Assembly (NCBI RefSeq): GCF_900996225.1
Contig: NZ_CAAJGL010000145.1
Location: forward strand, 124,001-188,000
DNA: 64,000 bases
Direction of reading: 5' to 3'
From: Paraburkholderia sp. BCC1884
GTDB taxonomy: Bacteria > Pseudomonadota > Gammaproteobacteria > Burkholderiales > Burkholderiaceae
The notes below the pieces were generated by a model. That model did no database searches and was not told the origin of the DNA. It worked only from the letters and a program-made list of their open reading frames with translations. The number at the start of each line of letters is the position of its first letter. Position 1 is the first letter of the stretch. The position numbers and the translations under genes were made by a program. Below are positions 52,152-61,300 of the stretch, one piece after another.

Positions 52152-53005
52152 GTGCCGCTGCGCAGTTCCTGCTCGTAGCGCAGGCGCGCTTCTTCGTCGA
52201 GGCGCGTGTCTTCGAGTTCCTGCAGCACCGCGTCCAGATCGATTGGCGTGGTGTCGGCTTCGACGCGGCCGGTCAGTTTGGCCTCCACATGCAGCGCGCC
52301 CGCTTCGTAGAGGGCCCAGATTTCCTTGCCGTAGTTCGTCTCGAGCAAGGCCGGCGCGAAGCGGCCGAAATACGTCGCGAGATTGTTGACGTCGCGCTCG
52401 AGCATGGCCGGCGCTTCGAGATTGCCCGCGGCGTCCACGGCTTGCGGCAGGTCGATGATCACCGGGCCGTCGGCCGCCAGCAGGATGTTGTATTCGGACA
52501 GATCGCCGTGGATCATGCCGGCGCACAGCATGCGCACCACTTCATTGACGAGCCGCGCGTGCAATTCGAGCGCGCGCTCCTCGCTCATCTCGACATCGTT
52601 CAGACGCGGCGCGACGTTGCCGTCGGCGTCGGTGACGAGTTCCATCAGCAGGACGCCGTCGGTGCAGATGAACGGCTGCGGCACGCGCACGCCGGCGTTG
52701 GCGAGCTGGAACAGCGCGTCGACCTCGGCGTTCTGCCAGGCTTGCTCCTGGACTTCGCGGCCGTAGCGGCTGCCTTTTTCCATGGCGCGTTGCTGACGGC
52801 TGTTCTTGACCTTGCGGCCTTCGCGATACGACGCGGCCTGGCGGAAGCTGCGCTGCTTGGCGTCCTTATAGACCTTGGCGCAGCGCGTGGCATCGCCGCT
52901 ACGCACCACGTAGACGGTGGCTTCCTTGCCGCTCATCAGCTGGGAGATAACTTCGTCGATCAGGCCTTCTTCGACCAGCGGGAGCAGGCGTTTGGGCGTC
53001 TTCAT
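52148..53005 (-). CDS. RIO-family serine protein kinase
   Basis: This is a 285-aa atypical kinase. The nucleotide loop is SGKEATVYVV (25-34), with a Lys in CAKVYK (42-47), catalytic loop HGDLSEYNIL with Asp168 and Asn173, and metal-binding Asp185 in IIDLPQAV. These match RIO1-like kinases, better known for ribosome assembly in archaea and eukaryotes but also found in some proteobacteria. Bacterial targets are unknown. It has an acidic C-terminal tail (LDAVLQELEDTRLDEEARL). Confidence 0.92.
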   Translation of the reverse strand: MKTPKRLLPLVEEGLIDEVISQLMSGKEATVYVVRSGDATRCAKVYKDAKQRSFRQAASYREGRKVKNSRQQRAMEKGSRYGREVQEQAWQNAEVDALFQLANAGVRVPQPFICTDGVLLMELVTDADGNVAPRLNDVEMSEERALELHARLVNEVVRMLCAGMIHGDLSEYNILLAADGPVIIDLPQAVDAAGNLEAPAMLERDVNNLATYFGRFAPALLETNYGKEIWALYEAGALHVEAKLTGRVEADTTPIDLDAVLQELEDTRLDEEARLRYEQELRSGT

Positions 53006-53548
53006 GCGGCCACCGGAGCGTGATGGGCGGCGCGGCGGCCATGTGGGGCCGGGTGCGAGGCGGGGAGGTGCGGGATTCGGGTCATGCGGGATTATAAGGG
53101 TTAGGCGGGCGTTGGCCGGAGTGCGAGGGTGACGAGCCCGGGTTTGGCTTTAAAAATCACGTGATGCTCGTTGCGTCCGGCGTCATCGAGAGGTGTAGGA
53201 CGTTCGCCTGACGGCCGACCGTAAATTTATTGTAAATGTCTGCAACAATCATTTGCGGTTTTGGCGCCTCCAATTATTGGGCCGAGCGCTTAAACTCCGC
53301 AGCAATTAATGCGTTGCGGGGTGTGTGATGTTGGCGGTGTTCGCTGTTGCCTGTCCGATCTGTATCGTCGCGTTGTTCGGTTTCGCGCGGCATGTCGATC
53401 CGCTGACGGGGCATATCAAACGTTGAGGCGAAGGTTGAGGCGGAACGTGGCGGGTGTCGTTCTCGAGCCGGTCTCGCTGCAGCGCTTGCCTTCGAGTGCC
53501 GAGTCACGGCACGATGCGCGATAACCTAAGTTTGGGGCAGCATCGCGT
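53006..53548. other. Intergenic region, 543 bp, with one possible small reading frame
   Basis: The part nearest the RIO kinase is G-rich. The segment 53220-53310 is AT-richer, with TAAATTTATTGTAAATG-type sequence, and likely holds the promoter for rightward transcription. A 32-codon frame at 53328-53426 is given separately. I see no RNA gene or terminator. Confidence 0.4.
53328..53426 (+). CDS. Candidate small membrane peptide, 32 aa
   Basis: The frame starts ATG after GCGGGG and encodes MLAVFAVACPICIVALFGF followed by a basic/polar end ARHVDPLTGHIKR. That is one hydrophobic helix with a CPIC motif and a positive C terminus, a usual shape for small membrane proteins. It lies after an AT-rich, promoter-like stretch and 122 bp before the SulP gene. 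There is no homology that I can name; chance is quite possible. Confidence 0.28.
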   Translation: MLAVFAVACPICIVALFGFARHVDPLTGHIKR

Positions 53549-55261
53549 ATGGCAGATTTTCTGGGCAGGATCACGGCACGCATCGGCATGCTGAAGGGTG
53601 TGCTTCCGTTGAGCCGCGCCGGGGCAGCGCGCGATGCGCTGGCGGGCGTCCAGCTGGCGTCGATGGATATTCCGCAAGTGCTCGGCTACGCGCGTATTGC
53701 CGGCATGCCTGCCGTGACAGGGCTTTACACCGTTTTTCTGCCGCTTGTCGCGTTCGCGCTGTTCGGCGCATCGCGGCATCTGATCGTAGCCGCCGACTCG
53801 GCCACCGCCACCATCTTCGCGAGCCGGCTCTCCACCATGGCGCCGGCTTCGAGCGCCGAATACGCCGCGCTTGCCGGCATGGTCGCGCTCCTGACCGCCG
53901 CGCTGCTGCTCATTGCGCGCATTTTCAAATTGGGTTTTCTCGCCGACTTCCTGTCGCGCACGGTGCTGGTCGGCTTTCTCGCCGGGGTCGGCGTGCAAGT
54001 GGGAATCGCCATGCTCGGCGATATGACCGGCGTGCCGGGGCATGCCGCGAGCAGCGTCGCCCAGCTTGCGCTGGTGGTGCGCGAGTTGGCCCAGATCAAT
54101 CTGCCCACGCTCGGCATTTCATTGCTGGTGGTGACTTCCATTCTGCTATGCAAGCGCTTCGCACCGCGTGCGCCGGTGCCGCTGGTCGCCGTCGTGGCGG
54201 GGATTGCCGCGAGCGACATCTACGGTTTTGCAGCACACGGTATCGCCGTGCTCGGTCCGGTCGCGGGGGGCTTGCCGCCGCTGCGCATGCCGTCGGTGAC
54301 GTGGCAACAACTGCTCGACCTGCTGCCGGTGGCGGCCTCCTGCTTCGTGATGATCGTCGCGCAGAGCGCTGCGGCGAGCCGCGTCTTCGCCGAGAAATAC
54401 CACGAGTCCGTCGATACCAACGCCGACTTGCTCGGCATCGCGGTGGCCAACGCGGCGGCGGCGTTCTCGGGCGCCTTCGTGGTCAACGGCAGTCCGACGC
54501 AAACGGCCATGGCCGATCGCGCCGGCACTCGCAGCCAGTTCGCGCAATTGATCTTCGCGGTGGTGGTGGTCGTGGTACTGCTGTTTTTTAGCCGCTTTCT
54601 GCAATACCTGCCGCACTGCATTCTTGCCGGCATCGTGTTTACGATTGCGATCGGGCTGATCAATCTGCAGACGCTGTTTGCGATTCGCCGCGAAAGTCCC
54701 GGCGAATTCACGCTGGCCGTGTTCACGGCCGCAGCCGTAGTGCTGATCGGTGTCGAGCACGGCATTCTGGTGGCCGTCGCCTTGTCGTTGCTGCGCCATG
54801 TGCGGCACAGCTACCGTCCGCATACGATGATTCTTGCCCCCGGTGAAGACGGCGTGTGGGTGCCGGTACCGGCCGCGCCGGGCATTCAGACTGCGCCGGG
54901 TTTGATGGTGTATCGCTTTGGCGCCGACCTGTTTTACGCAAACGACCACTTTTTTGTCGACGATATTCGCCGCCTGGTCGATCGTGCGCCGAGCCCGGTG
55001 CGTTGGTTCGTGGTCGATGCCAGCGCGATCACCGATCTCGACTATTCGGCCGCGCGCTCGGTGGGCGAGTTGTGCGAGACGCTCAAGCGTGAGGGCATCG
55101 AAGTGATCTTCGCGCGCGTGAACCGCTATTTACGCTCGGATATGGACCGGCACGGCATCACCGCGATTGTCGAGGAACGCTGCATTTTCAGCACCCTGCA
55201 CGAGGCGCTGACCACCGCAGGCGTGGAGAAGCCCGATCAGCACGTGAAAGCGGCAACCTGA
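53549..55261 (+). CDS. SulP-family anion transporter with STAS domain
   Basis: This is a 570-aa membrane protein. The SulP core (GVQLASMDIPQVLGYARIAG, then PAVTGLYTVFLPLVAFALFG) is at about 30-420 with the NGSPTQTAMADRAG signature. A cytosolic STAS domain at about 440-555 contains WFVVDASAITDLDYSAARSV. It imports sulfate, bicarbonate or a dicarboxylate; the substrate is not decided by sequence. Asp and Ser/Thr of the STAS loop (DASAITDLDYS) are kept. No sulfate-assimilation or carbonic anhydrase gene is adjacent. Confidence 0.94.
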   Translation: MADFLGRITARIGMLKGVLPLSRAGAARDALAGVQLASMDIPQVLGYARIAGMPAVTGLYTVFLPLVAFALFGASRHLIVAADSATATIFASRLSTMAPASSAEYAALAGMVALLTAALLLIARIFKLGFLADFLSRTVLVGFLAGVGVQVGIAMLGDMTGVPGHAASSVAQLALVVRELAQINLPTLGISLLVVTSILLCKRFAPRAPVPLVAVVAGIAASDIYGFAAHGIAVLGPVAGGLPPLRMPSVTWQQLLDLLPVAASCFVMIVAQSAAASRVFAEKYHESVDTNADLLGIAVANAAAAFSGAFVVNGSPTQTAMADRAGTRSQFAQLIFAVVVVVVLLFFSRFLQYLPHCILAGIVFTIAIGLINLQTLFAIRRESPGEFTLAVFTAAAVVLIGVEHGILVAVALSLLRHVRHSYRPHTMILAPGEDGVWVPVPAAPGIQTAPGLMVYRFGADLFYANDHFFVDDIRRLVDRAPSPVRWFVVDASAITDLDYSAARSVGELCETLKREGIEVIFARVNRYLRSDMDRHGITAIVEERCIFSTLHEALTTAGVEKPDQHVKAAT

Positions 55262-55292
55262 AGCTTTCTAACGTTCGCGGCACGCGGGACGA

Positions 55293-55652
55293 TTAGTGAT
55301 GCGCGGGGTCGTCGGCGAAAAAATGGCCGATGAAAAAACAGCCGCCCGCGAATGCAATGCCCAGCACGGCCACTGTCCAGGCGAGCGCGGTGCCGTGCCA
55401 GAGTCCGTCGAACCATTGATGAAGCTGCGCCATCAGCACGGCCGCATTGCCGCCGATGCGCTGCAGTTCGATCTGATAACGCGGATCGGCAATGCTGTAG
55501 GTGGACACGGCGCTGTCTGGCGGCGGCGTGAGCGCATAGATGATAGCTGCCGCGACCAGACTCACGAGCAGGCCTGCTGCGCCAGTCAGATAAAGCCGTT
55601 TTTGGAAGGGTGTGTACTTTGCTGCCTGGTTCGGGTCATGGCTGCCGCTCAT
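55293..55652 (-). CDS. Small two-helix membrane protein, unknown function
   Basis: This is a 119-aa protein with hydrophobic segments at about 24-42 (GAAGLLVSLVAAAIIYAL) and 90-112 (AWTVAVLGIAFAGGCFFIGH). A periplasmic loop of about 45 residues lies between, and the C terminus is His/Asp-rich (FFADDPAHH). It is convergent with the SulP gene, whose stop is 31 bp away. No family recognised. Confidence 0.75.
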   Translation of the reverse strand: MSGSHDPNQAAKYTPFQKRLYLTGAAGLLVSLVAAAIIYALTPPPDSAVSTYSIADPRYQIELQRIGGNAAVLMAQLHQWFDGLWHGTALAWTVAVLGIAFAGGCFFIGHFFADDPAHH

Positions 55653-55719
55653 CTTTGCTTATCCGCTTCACTCGTCATGGCGACAGTATCGCAGAGGCGT
55701 GGCGCGGTTCGAGGCGTGC

Positions 55720-56358
55720 TCAGTTTTTCGACGTCAGCATCTTGAGCCCGGCGATCCCGAACATGATCGCGAGCGAGCCGTCGAGCCAACGCCGGATCGC
55801 CACGTAGATGCGCCGTGCGGAATCGGTCGAAAACAGCACGGCATAACTGCTGAACACCGACACACCGATGCACATGCAACCGAGCACCACGGGCGCGGTG
55901 TGCGACATGCCGCCGGCGGGCGAGATGGCCAGCGAAACAATCGATAGCCACACTAGAATCGCCTTCGGATTGGTGAGATGCAGCAGCAGGCCGCGCAGAT
56001 AAAGACGTTTGAGCGGCTCATCCGCGCGCGTCGTGCCGGTGGGCAGCGAGGCGGAGCGCAGCGCCGAACGCGCTGACCTGAAGCTGAGCCATAGCAGATA
56101 GAGTCCGCCGGCAATCTTGATCGCCACCAGACATTGCGAGTAAGTGGCGAGCACCGCCGACAATCCGAGCGACGCGAGCAGCGCCCAGAAGAACGAGCCT
56201 GACACGACGCCGAGCGCGAAGGTCAGCGCGGCGCGACGCCCCGCGCTCATCGCGAGCGACATGATCGCGAGGTTGCTCGGTCCCGGACTCGCCGTGCCGA
56301 CGAAGTAGGCGCTATAGGCGATCAGGACATCGGCGGTGAGGAAGGAGGCGGCGGTCAT
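55720..56358 (-). CDS. LysE/RhtB-family exporter
   Basis: This is a 212-aa protein with six helices. The LysE motif is in YFVGTASPGPSNLAIMSLAM and LRGLLLHLTNPKAILVWLS follows, both characteristic. It exports amino acids or related small molecules from the cytosol. I use ATG 56358; a TTG two codons upstream is unlikely. It is 67 bp from the small membrane protein gene, reading the same way. Confidence 0.92.
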   Translation of the reverse strand: MTAASFLTADVLIAYSAYFVGTASPGPSNLAIMSLAMSAGRRAALTFALGVVSGSFFWALLASLGLSAVLATYSQCLVAIKIAGGLYLLWLSFRSARSALRSASLPTGTTRADEPLKRLYLRGLLLHLTNPKAILVWLSIVSLAISPAGGMSHTAPVVLGCMCIGVSVFSSYAVLFSTDSARRIYVAIRRWLDGSLAIMFGIAGLKMLTSKN

Positions 56359-56540
56359 GGGCAAGCTCGGCGGCAGAGTGGCGAACGGCGTGGTTCGCCG
56401 CGGTGTGCTTCGATGGACGTCGAGGCACGGGCACTGATTTTGCGCGTCGCCGGAAAAATCTCACAGATACAGTTGTTGCTCACTGTGACAGCACAATCGC
56501 GCCGATGCCCGACGCCCGATGCCGATCGTACAAACGCCGC

Positions 56541-57416
56541 TTAAACGCCCGCCGCCGCGCCGATGCAATCGGCCAAGGCTTGCGCCACCGCTTGCCGGCT
56601 ATGTCGTGGACGCTGCACGAGTCCGATCTCACGGTGAAACGTCACGTCGCCCAGATCGAGCGCGCTGACGCCAGCGGGCCACTTCCCAAGCCCCGCCGTA
56701 TTCGGAATCAACGCCACGCCGATACCGCGCGCGACGAGTTGCACGATGCCCTGCAACTCATCGAGTTCGATCACGTCGTGCACGTTCAGTCGCGAACGCC
56801 GCAGGAATCGGTCGACCAGTCTGCCGCCGAACGAAGTCCGGTCGTAGCGGATGAACGGCTCGCTCCTGAGCAGTTCACGCCATGAACGGCCGCCGCGCGC
56901 GAGCGCCTTCGGCGCGAGCAGCACGAACGCCTCCGTGACGAGCGTGCGCCATTCGAGTTCCGAGGGCAGCGCAAAGGGCGGCTTGATGATCACGGCGAGA
57001 TCGAGCTCGCCTGAATCGACTTGCCCCAGCAAGCCCAGCGACACGCCCGGCACGACCCGAATCCGCCAGCCGGGACGGTCGTCGCGAAAGTGCGCGAGCG
57101 CGTCGGCAAGAAACGAGACTTGCGCGGACGCGATCGAGCCCATCCGCAGCATGCCGCTTTCGGCTCCGACGGCCCCGCGTTCGGAGAGCCGCGCGTAGAG
57201 CGTCATCATCTCTTCTGCAAGCGCGAGTGTTTCGCGACCTGCGTCGTTCAACGTGGCCGAGCGGCCGGTGCGGTCGAACAGTGCAAAGCCGAGTTCTTCT
57301 TCGAGCCGCTGCATTTGCGCGCTCACGGCGGATTGCGTCAGGCCGATGCGCGCGCCCGCGCCGGAAAACGTGCCGTACTGGCTGACGGCAATGAAAGTCT
57401 TGAGTTCGCTCAGCAT
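56541..57416 (-). CDS. LysR-family regulator, divergent from a VOC-family protein
   Basis: This is a 291-aa LysR protein. MLSELKTFIAVSQYGTFSGA and GLTQSAVSAQMQRLEEELG form the HTH. The effector domain (GMLRMGSIASAQVSFLADAL) suits a small-acid or aromatic ligand. Its divergent neighbour encodes a glyoxalase-fold protein, and a strong dyad lies between them at 57464-57489. It likely regulates that gene. Confidence 0.92.
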   Translation of the reverse strand: MLSELKTFIAVSQYGTFSGAGARIGLTQSAVSAQMQRLEEELGFALFDRTGRSATLNDAGRETLALAEEMMTLYARLSERGAVGAESGMLRMGSIASAQVSFLADALAHFRDDRPGWRIRVVPGVSLGLLGQVDSGELDLAVIIKPPFALPSELEWRTLVTEAFVLLAPKALARGGRSWRELLRSEPFIRYDRTSFGGRLVDRFLRRSRLNVHDVIELDELQGIVQLVARGIGVALIPNTAGLGKWPAGVSALDLGDVTFHREIGLVQRPRHSRQAVAQALADCIGAAAGV

Positions 57417-57463
57417 CGTCGATTGATCGAAATTGGTGTTGGTCAGGTCAAATATATATCGTT

Positions 57464-57489
57464 TTTAACCAATTTTAGTCATGGTTAAA
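57464..57489. promoter_or_regulatory. LysR-type operator, 8-bp perfect arms
   Basis: TTTAACCA and TGGTTAAA are perfectly complementary around a 10-bp centre (TTTTAGTC-like), 48 bp upstream of the lysR start and 97 bp upstream of the VOC gene. It is surrounded by AT-rich DNA. The size matches the recognition half of a LysR promoter. Confidence 0.55.
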
Positions 57490-57585
57490 CTGACGCTCTC
57501 CGGTGTGGCCCGGCATTCACGCCGGATTCACGGTTAAACCCACCGCAGTTGAAACCCCCCTAATCAAACAGCGAGCTTTTCCATC

Positions 57586-58020
57586 ATGAGCGCTACCGAC
57601 ACTGTCCTGCCGCCGTTTCATCTGGCCTTTCCCGTTCACAGCATTGCCGCCGCCCGCGAGTTCTACGGCGAACTGCTGGGCTGCCCGGAAGGGCGCAGCT
57701 CGGAGGCGTGGGTCGATTTCAATTTTTACGGCCATCAGATCGTCGCTCACCTGGCACCGGAAGAAACCGGTCATCGTCAGACCAGCAAGGTAGATGGCGA
57801 CGCCGTACCGGTTCGTCACTTCGGCGCGGTGTTGTCGATGGAGCAATGGCAAGCAGCCGCGGACAAGCTGCAGAAAGCGGGTATCGACTTCATCATCGAA
57901 CCGCACGTGCGCTTCAAGGGCGAGGTCGGCGAGCAGGCGACCATGTTCTTTCTCGATCCGTCGGGCAATGCGCTGGAGTTCAAGGCGTTCGCCGATATGT
58001 CCTCGTTGTTCGCCAAATAA
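57586..58020 (+). CDS. VOC-superfamily (glyoxalase/dioxygenase-fold) protein
   Basis: This is a 144-aa protein with two beta-alpha-beta-beta-beta modules. The pattern FHLAFPVHSIAAAREFYGEL and then GNALEFKAFADM is that of VOC proteins. Candidate metal ligands are His12 or His18 in the first module, HQIVAHL, and the Glu of NALEFK. The activity may be a lyase, dioxygenase or a binding protein for a toxic compound. It is followed by a good terminator, so it is monocistronic. Confidence 0.9.
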   Translation: MSATDTVLPPFHLAFPVHSIAAAREFYGELLGCPEGRSSEAWVDFNFYGHQIVAHLAPEETGHRQTSKVDGDAVPVRHFGAVLSMEQWQAAADKLQKAGIDFIIEPHVRFKGEVGEQATMFFLDPSGNALEFKAFADMSSLFAK

Positions 58021-58050
58021 GACGCGCCAAGCCGATCCGCGGCGCAAATG

Positions 58051-58086
58051 AAAAGCCGGTCGCCCAACGGGTCGACCGGCTTTTTT
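58051..58086 (+). terminator. Intrinsic terminator of the VOC gene
   Basis: AAAAGCCGGTCG and CGACCGGCTTTT form a perfect 12-bp stem with a loop of about 10 nt, running into TTTTTTATT. It starts 31 nt after the stop codon. Confidence 0.92.
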
Positions 58087-58157
58087 ATTACCGCGCGTTA
58101 AGTATTTGCTTTGCGCAATTTAATCCACGAGCATGGATCACGTCCCCGCCTCGACCA

Positions 58158-58189
58158 ATGCGCGCCAGCATGGTGCCAACGGCGCGCAT
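58158..58189. other. Long inverted repeat upstream of the RND operon
   Basis: ATGCGCGCC and GGCGCGCAT are perfect 9-bp arms with a 14-nt spacer. A second dyad, CGCCA-TTT-TGGCG, is at 58275-58287. Both are in the gene-free stretch 58087-58366, upstream of the RND transporter. They may be repressor sites or leader hairpins; no efflux regulator gene is in the window next to the operon. Confidence 0.4.
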
Positions 58190-58366
58190 CTTCGGGCATC
58201 AAACGTTTGCACATCGGGTGGTCATGTCGCGCTCGAAACAGCCTGTACGCTTACATTAGCCTTCCTGACAATTCCGCCATTTTGGCGCCATGCAGGTGTT
58301 GGTGCCACCGATCTAGCATAAGCGCTAATTTTTCCATCCCTACCAGCATCTTCTCGGGCGCGTTTC

Positions 58367-61300
58367 ATGTGGATTGTTAACGTTGCGCTTAAGCGGCCAT
58401 ACACGTTCATCGTGATGGCCATTCTGATCTTGCTGGCGACGCCGTTCGTGCTGTTGACCACGCCGGTCGACGTGTTGCCGGAAATCAATATTCCGGTGGT
58501 CAGCATCATCTGGAATTACACAGGCTTGTCGGCCGAAGACATGGCCAACCGCATCACGTCGGTCAACGAGCGCAGCCTGACCACCACGGTCAACGACATC
58601 GAACACATCGAGTCGCAGTCGCTCGCGGGCATCGCGATCCTGAAGATCTTCCTGCAACCCAGCGCGAACATCCAGACCGCGATCGCGCAGACGGTGGCGG
58701 TCGAACAGGCGCAGCTCAAGCAGATGCCGCCGGGCGCCACACCGCCGCTCGTGATCAGCTACTCGGCTTCGAGCATTCCGGTGATCCAGCTTGGCCTGTC
58801 GAGCCCGAAACTCTCCGAGCAGGCGCTCAACGACACGGCGCTGAACTTCCTGCGCCCGCAGCTCGTGACGATTCCCGGCGCCGCCGTGCCGTATCCCTAC
58901 GGCGGCAAATCGCGTTTGATTTCGGTCGACCTCGATACACGCGCCTTGCTCGCCAAAGGCCTGACACCGTCCGACGTGGTCAACGCCTTCAACGCGCAAA
59001 ACCTGATTCTGCCGACCGGCACGGCCAAGATCGGTCCGAAGGAATACACGATCAACATGAACGGCTCGCCCGCCACGGTGGAGGGCCTCAACGACATTCC
59101 GGTGCGTACGCTCAACGGTGCGACCACGTATCTGCGAGAGGTGGCGCACGTGCGCGACGGCTTCTCTCCGCAGACGAATATCGTGCGGCAGGACGGTCAT
59201 CGCGGCGTACTGATATCGATCCTCAAGAACGGCAGTGCTTCCACGCTGTCGATCGTCAATACGCTGCGGGGTATCTTGCCGAATGCGCAATCGGCATTGC
59301 CGCCCGACCTCAAGATCACGCCGCTGTTCGATCAGTCCGTGTTCGTCAAGGCGGCGGTGCAGGGCGTGGTGCGTGAGGCGCTGGTGGCCGCCGCGCTGAC
59401 CGCCGCGATGATTCTGCTGTTTCTCGGCAACTGGCGCAGCACCTGCATCATTGCGATCTCGATTCCGTTGTCGATCCTGTCTTCGCTGATCGCGCTACAC
59501 GCGCTTGGGCAGACCATCAACATCATGACGCTTGGCGGCCTTGCGCTAGCGGTCGGGATTCTGGTGGACGACGCGACGGTGACGATCGAGAACATCGAAC
59601 GGCATCTGCATATGGGCACGAATCTGCACGACGCCATTCTGGACGGCGCGGGCGAAATCGCGATTCCCGCGCTGGTGTCCACCTTGTGTATCTGTATCGT
59701 GTTCGTGCCGATGTTCTTCCTGACCGGCGTGGCACGTTACCTGTTCGTACCGCTTGCCGAAGCGGTGGTGTTCGCGATGCTCGCGTCCTACATTCTGTCG
59801 CGCACGCTGGTGCCGACTCTAGCGATGCTGTTGATGGGCCACGCGCACAAGCCGAAAGAGGGCGCGAAGCCGAATCTGTTCATGCGCCTGTATCGCCGCT
59901 TCGATCGCGGCTTCGAGCGGATGCGCGCGGGCTACATTATGATTCTGAGCAGCGTGCTGGTGCGCCGTGGTCTGTTCGGCAGTCTGTTTCTCGGCTTTTG
60001 CGTCGTCTCGATGGGCTTGATTTTCGTGCTCGGCGAGGACTTTTTCCCAAGCGTCGATGCGGGCGACATTCGTCTGCACATGCGCGCGCCGACCGGCACC
60101 CGTATCGAGGAAACCGCGCGTCTGGCCGACCAGGTGGAAAACGTGATTCGCGAGGTGGTGCCCGAGAAGGAACTCGGCACGATCCTCGACAACCTCGGGC
60201 TGCCGTATAGCGGTATCAATCTCTCGTACAGCAACTCGGGCACGATCGGCACGCTCGACGGAGAAATACAGGTCGCCCTGAACGAAGATCACGAGCCTTC
60301 GCAAACCTACATGGACAAGCTGCGAGCGGTTTTACCGCAGCGTTTTCCGGGCACCGAGTTCTTTTTCCAGCCGGCCGACATCGTCACGCAGATTCTCAAC
60401 TTCGGCTTGCCCGCCGCCGTGGACGTGCAGATTTCCGGCGCGAATCAGGAAGGCAATTTCGATGTCGCGCGCAAGCTGCTGAAACAGGTGCGGATGATCC
60501 CCGGCACCGTCGATACCCATATCCAGCAAAAACTCGATGAACCGGCCATCAATCTTCAGATGGATCGCACGCGCCTGCAGCAACTCAATCTCAGTGCGAG
60601 CAACGTGGCGCAGAACGTGCTCATCTCCTTGTCGGGTAGCTCGCAAACGTCGCCGGGTTTCTGGTTCAACAACAAGAACGGTGTTGAATACAGTGTCGCG
60701 GTGCAGACACCGCAGTATCAGATTTCGTCGATCGATGAACTGCTGCGCACGCCGGTGTCGGGGTCGGGCACTGGGCCGACGCAACTGCTCGGCAATCTGG
60801 TGCGCGTCTCACCGCAGAACCAGTTCGCGGAAGTCACGCACTACAACATCAAGCCGGTGATCGACCTGTATGTGAGCGTCGAAGGACGCGACCTGGGCAG
60901 CGTGGCGGACCAGGTCGACAAGCTGGTGAGTCAGGCACGCGCCTCGCTGCCGCGCGGCAGTCAGATCACCGTGCGCGGTCAGGTGCAGACCATGCGTAGT
61001 TCGTTCTTTGGCCTGGGCGTCGGCGTGGCGATGGCGATCGTGCTGGTGTATCTGCTGATCGTGGTGAATTTCCAGTCGTGGGTGGATCCGCTGATCATCG
61101 TTAGCGCGTTGCCGGCGGCGCTGGCCGGGATTGTCTGGATGCTGTTTCTAACGGGCACGCATCTGAGCGTGCCTGCCCTGACCGGCGCGATCATGACGAT
61201 GGGCGTGGCGACCGCCAACAGTATCCTGATGGTGTCGTTCGCGCGCCAGCGGCTGTCGGCCGGCGCACCGCCCTTGACCGCCGCGCTCGAAGCCGGTGCA

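Noticed and set aside
53274..53524. Frames of 71-77 codons on both strands in the gap before the SulP gene
   Set aside because: Composition is Arg-rich and unlike a real protein. Only the 32-codon hydrophobic frame at 53328 looked worth keeping, at low confidence.
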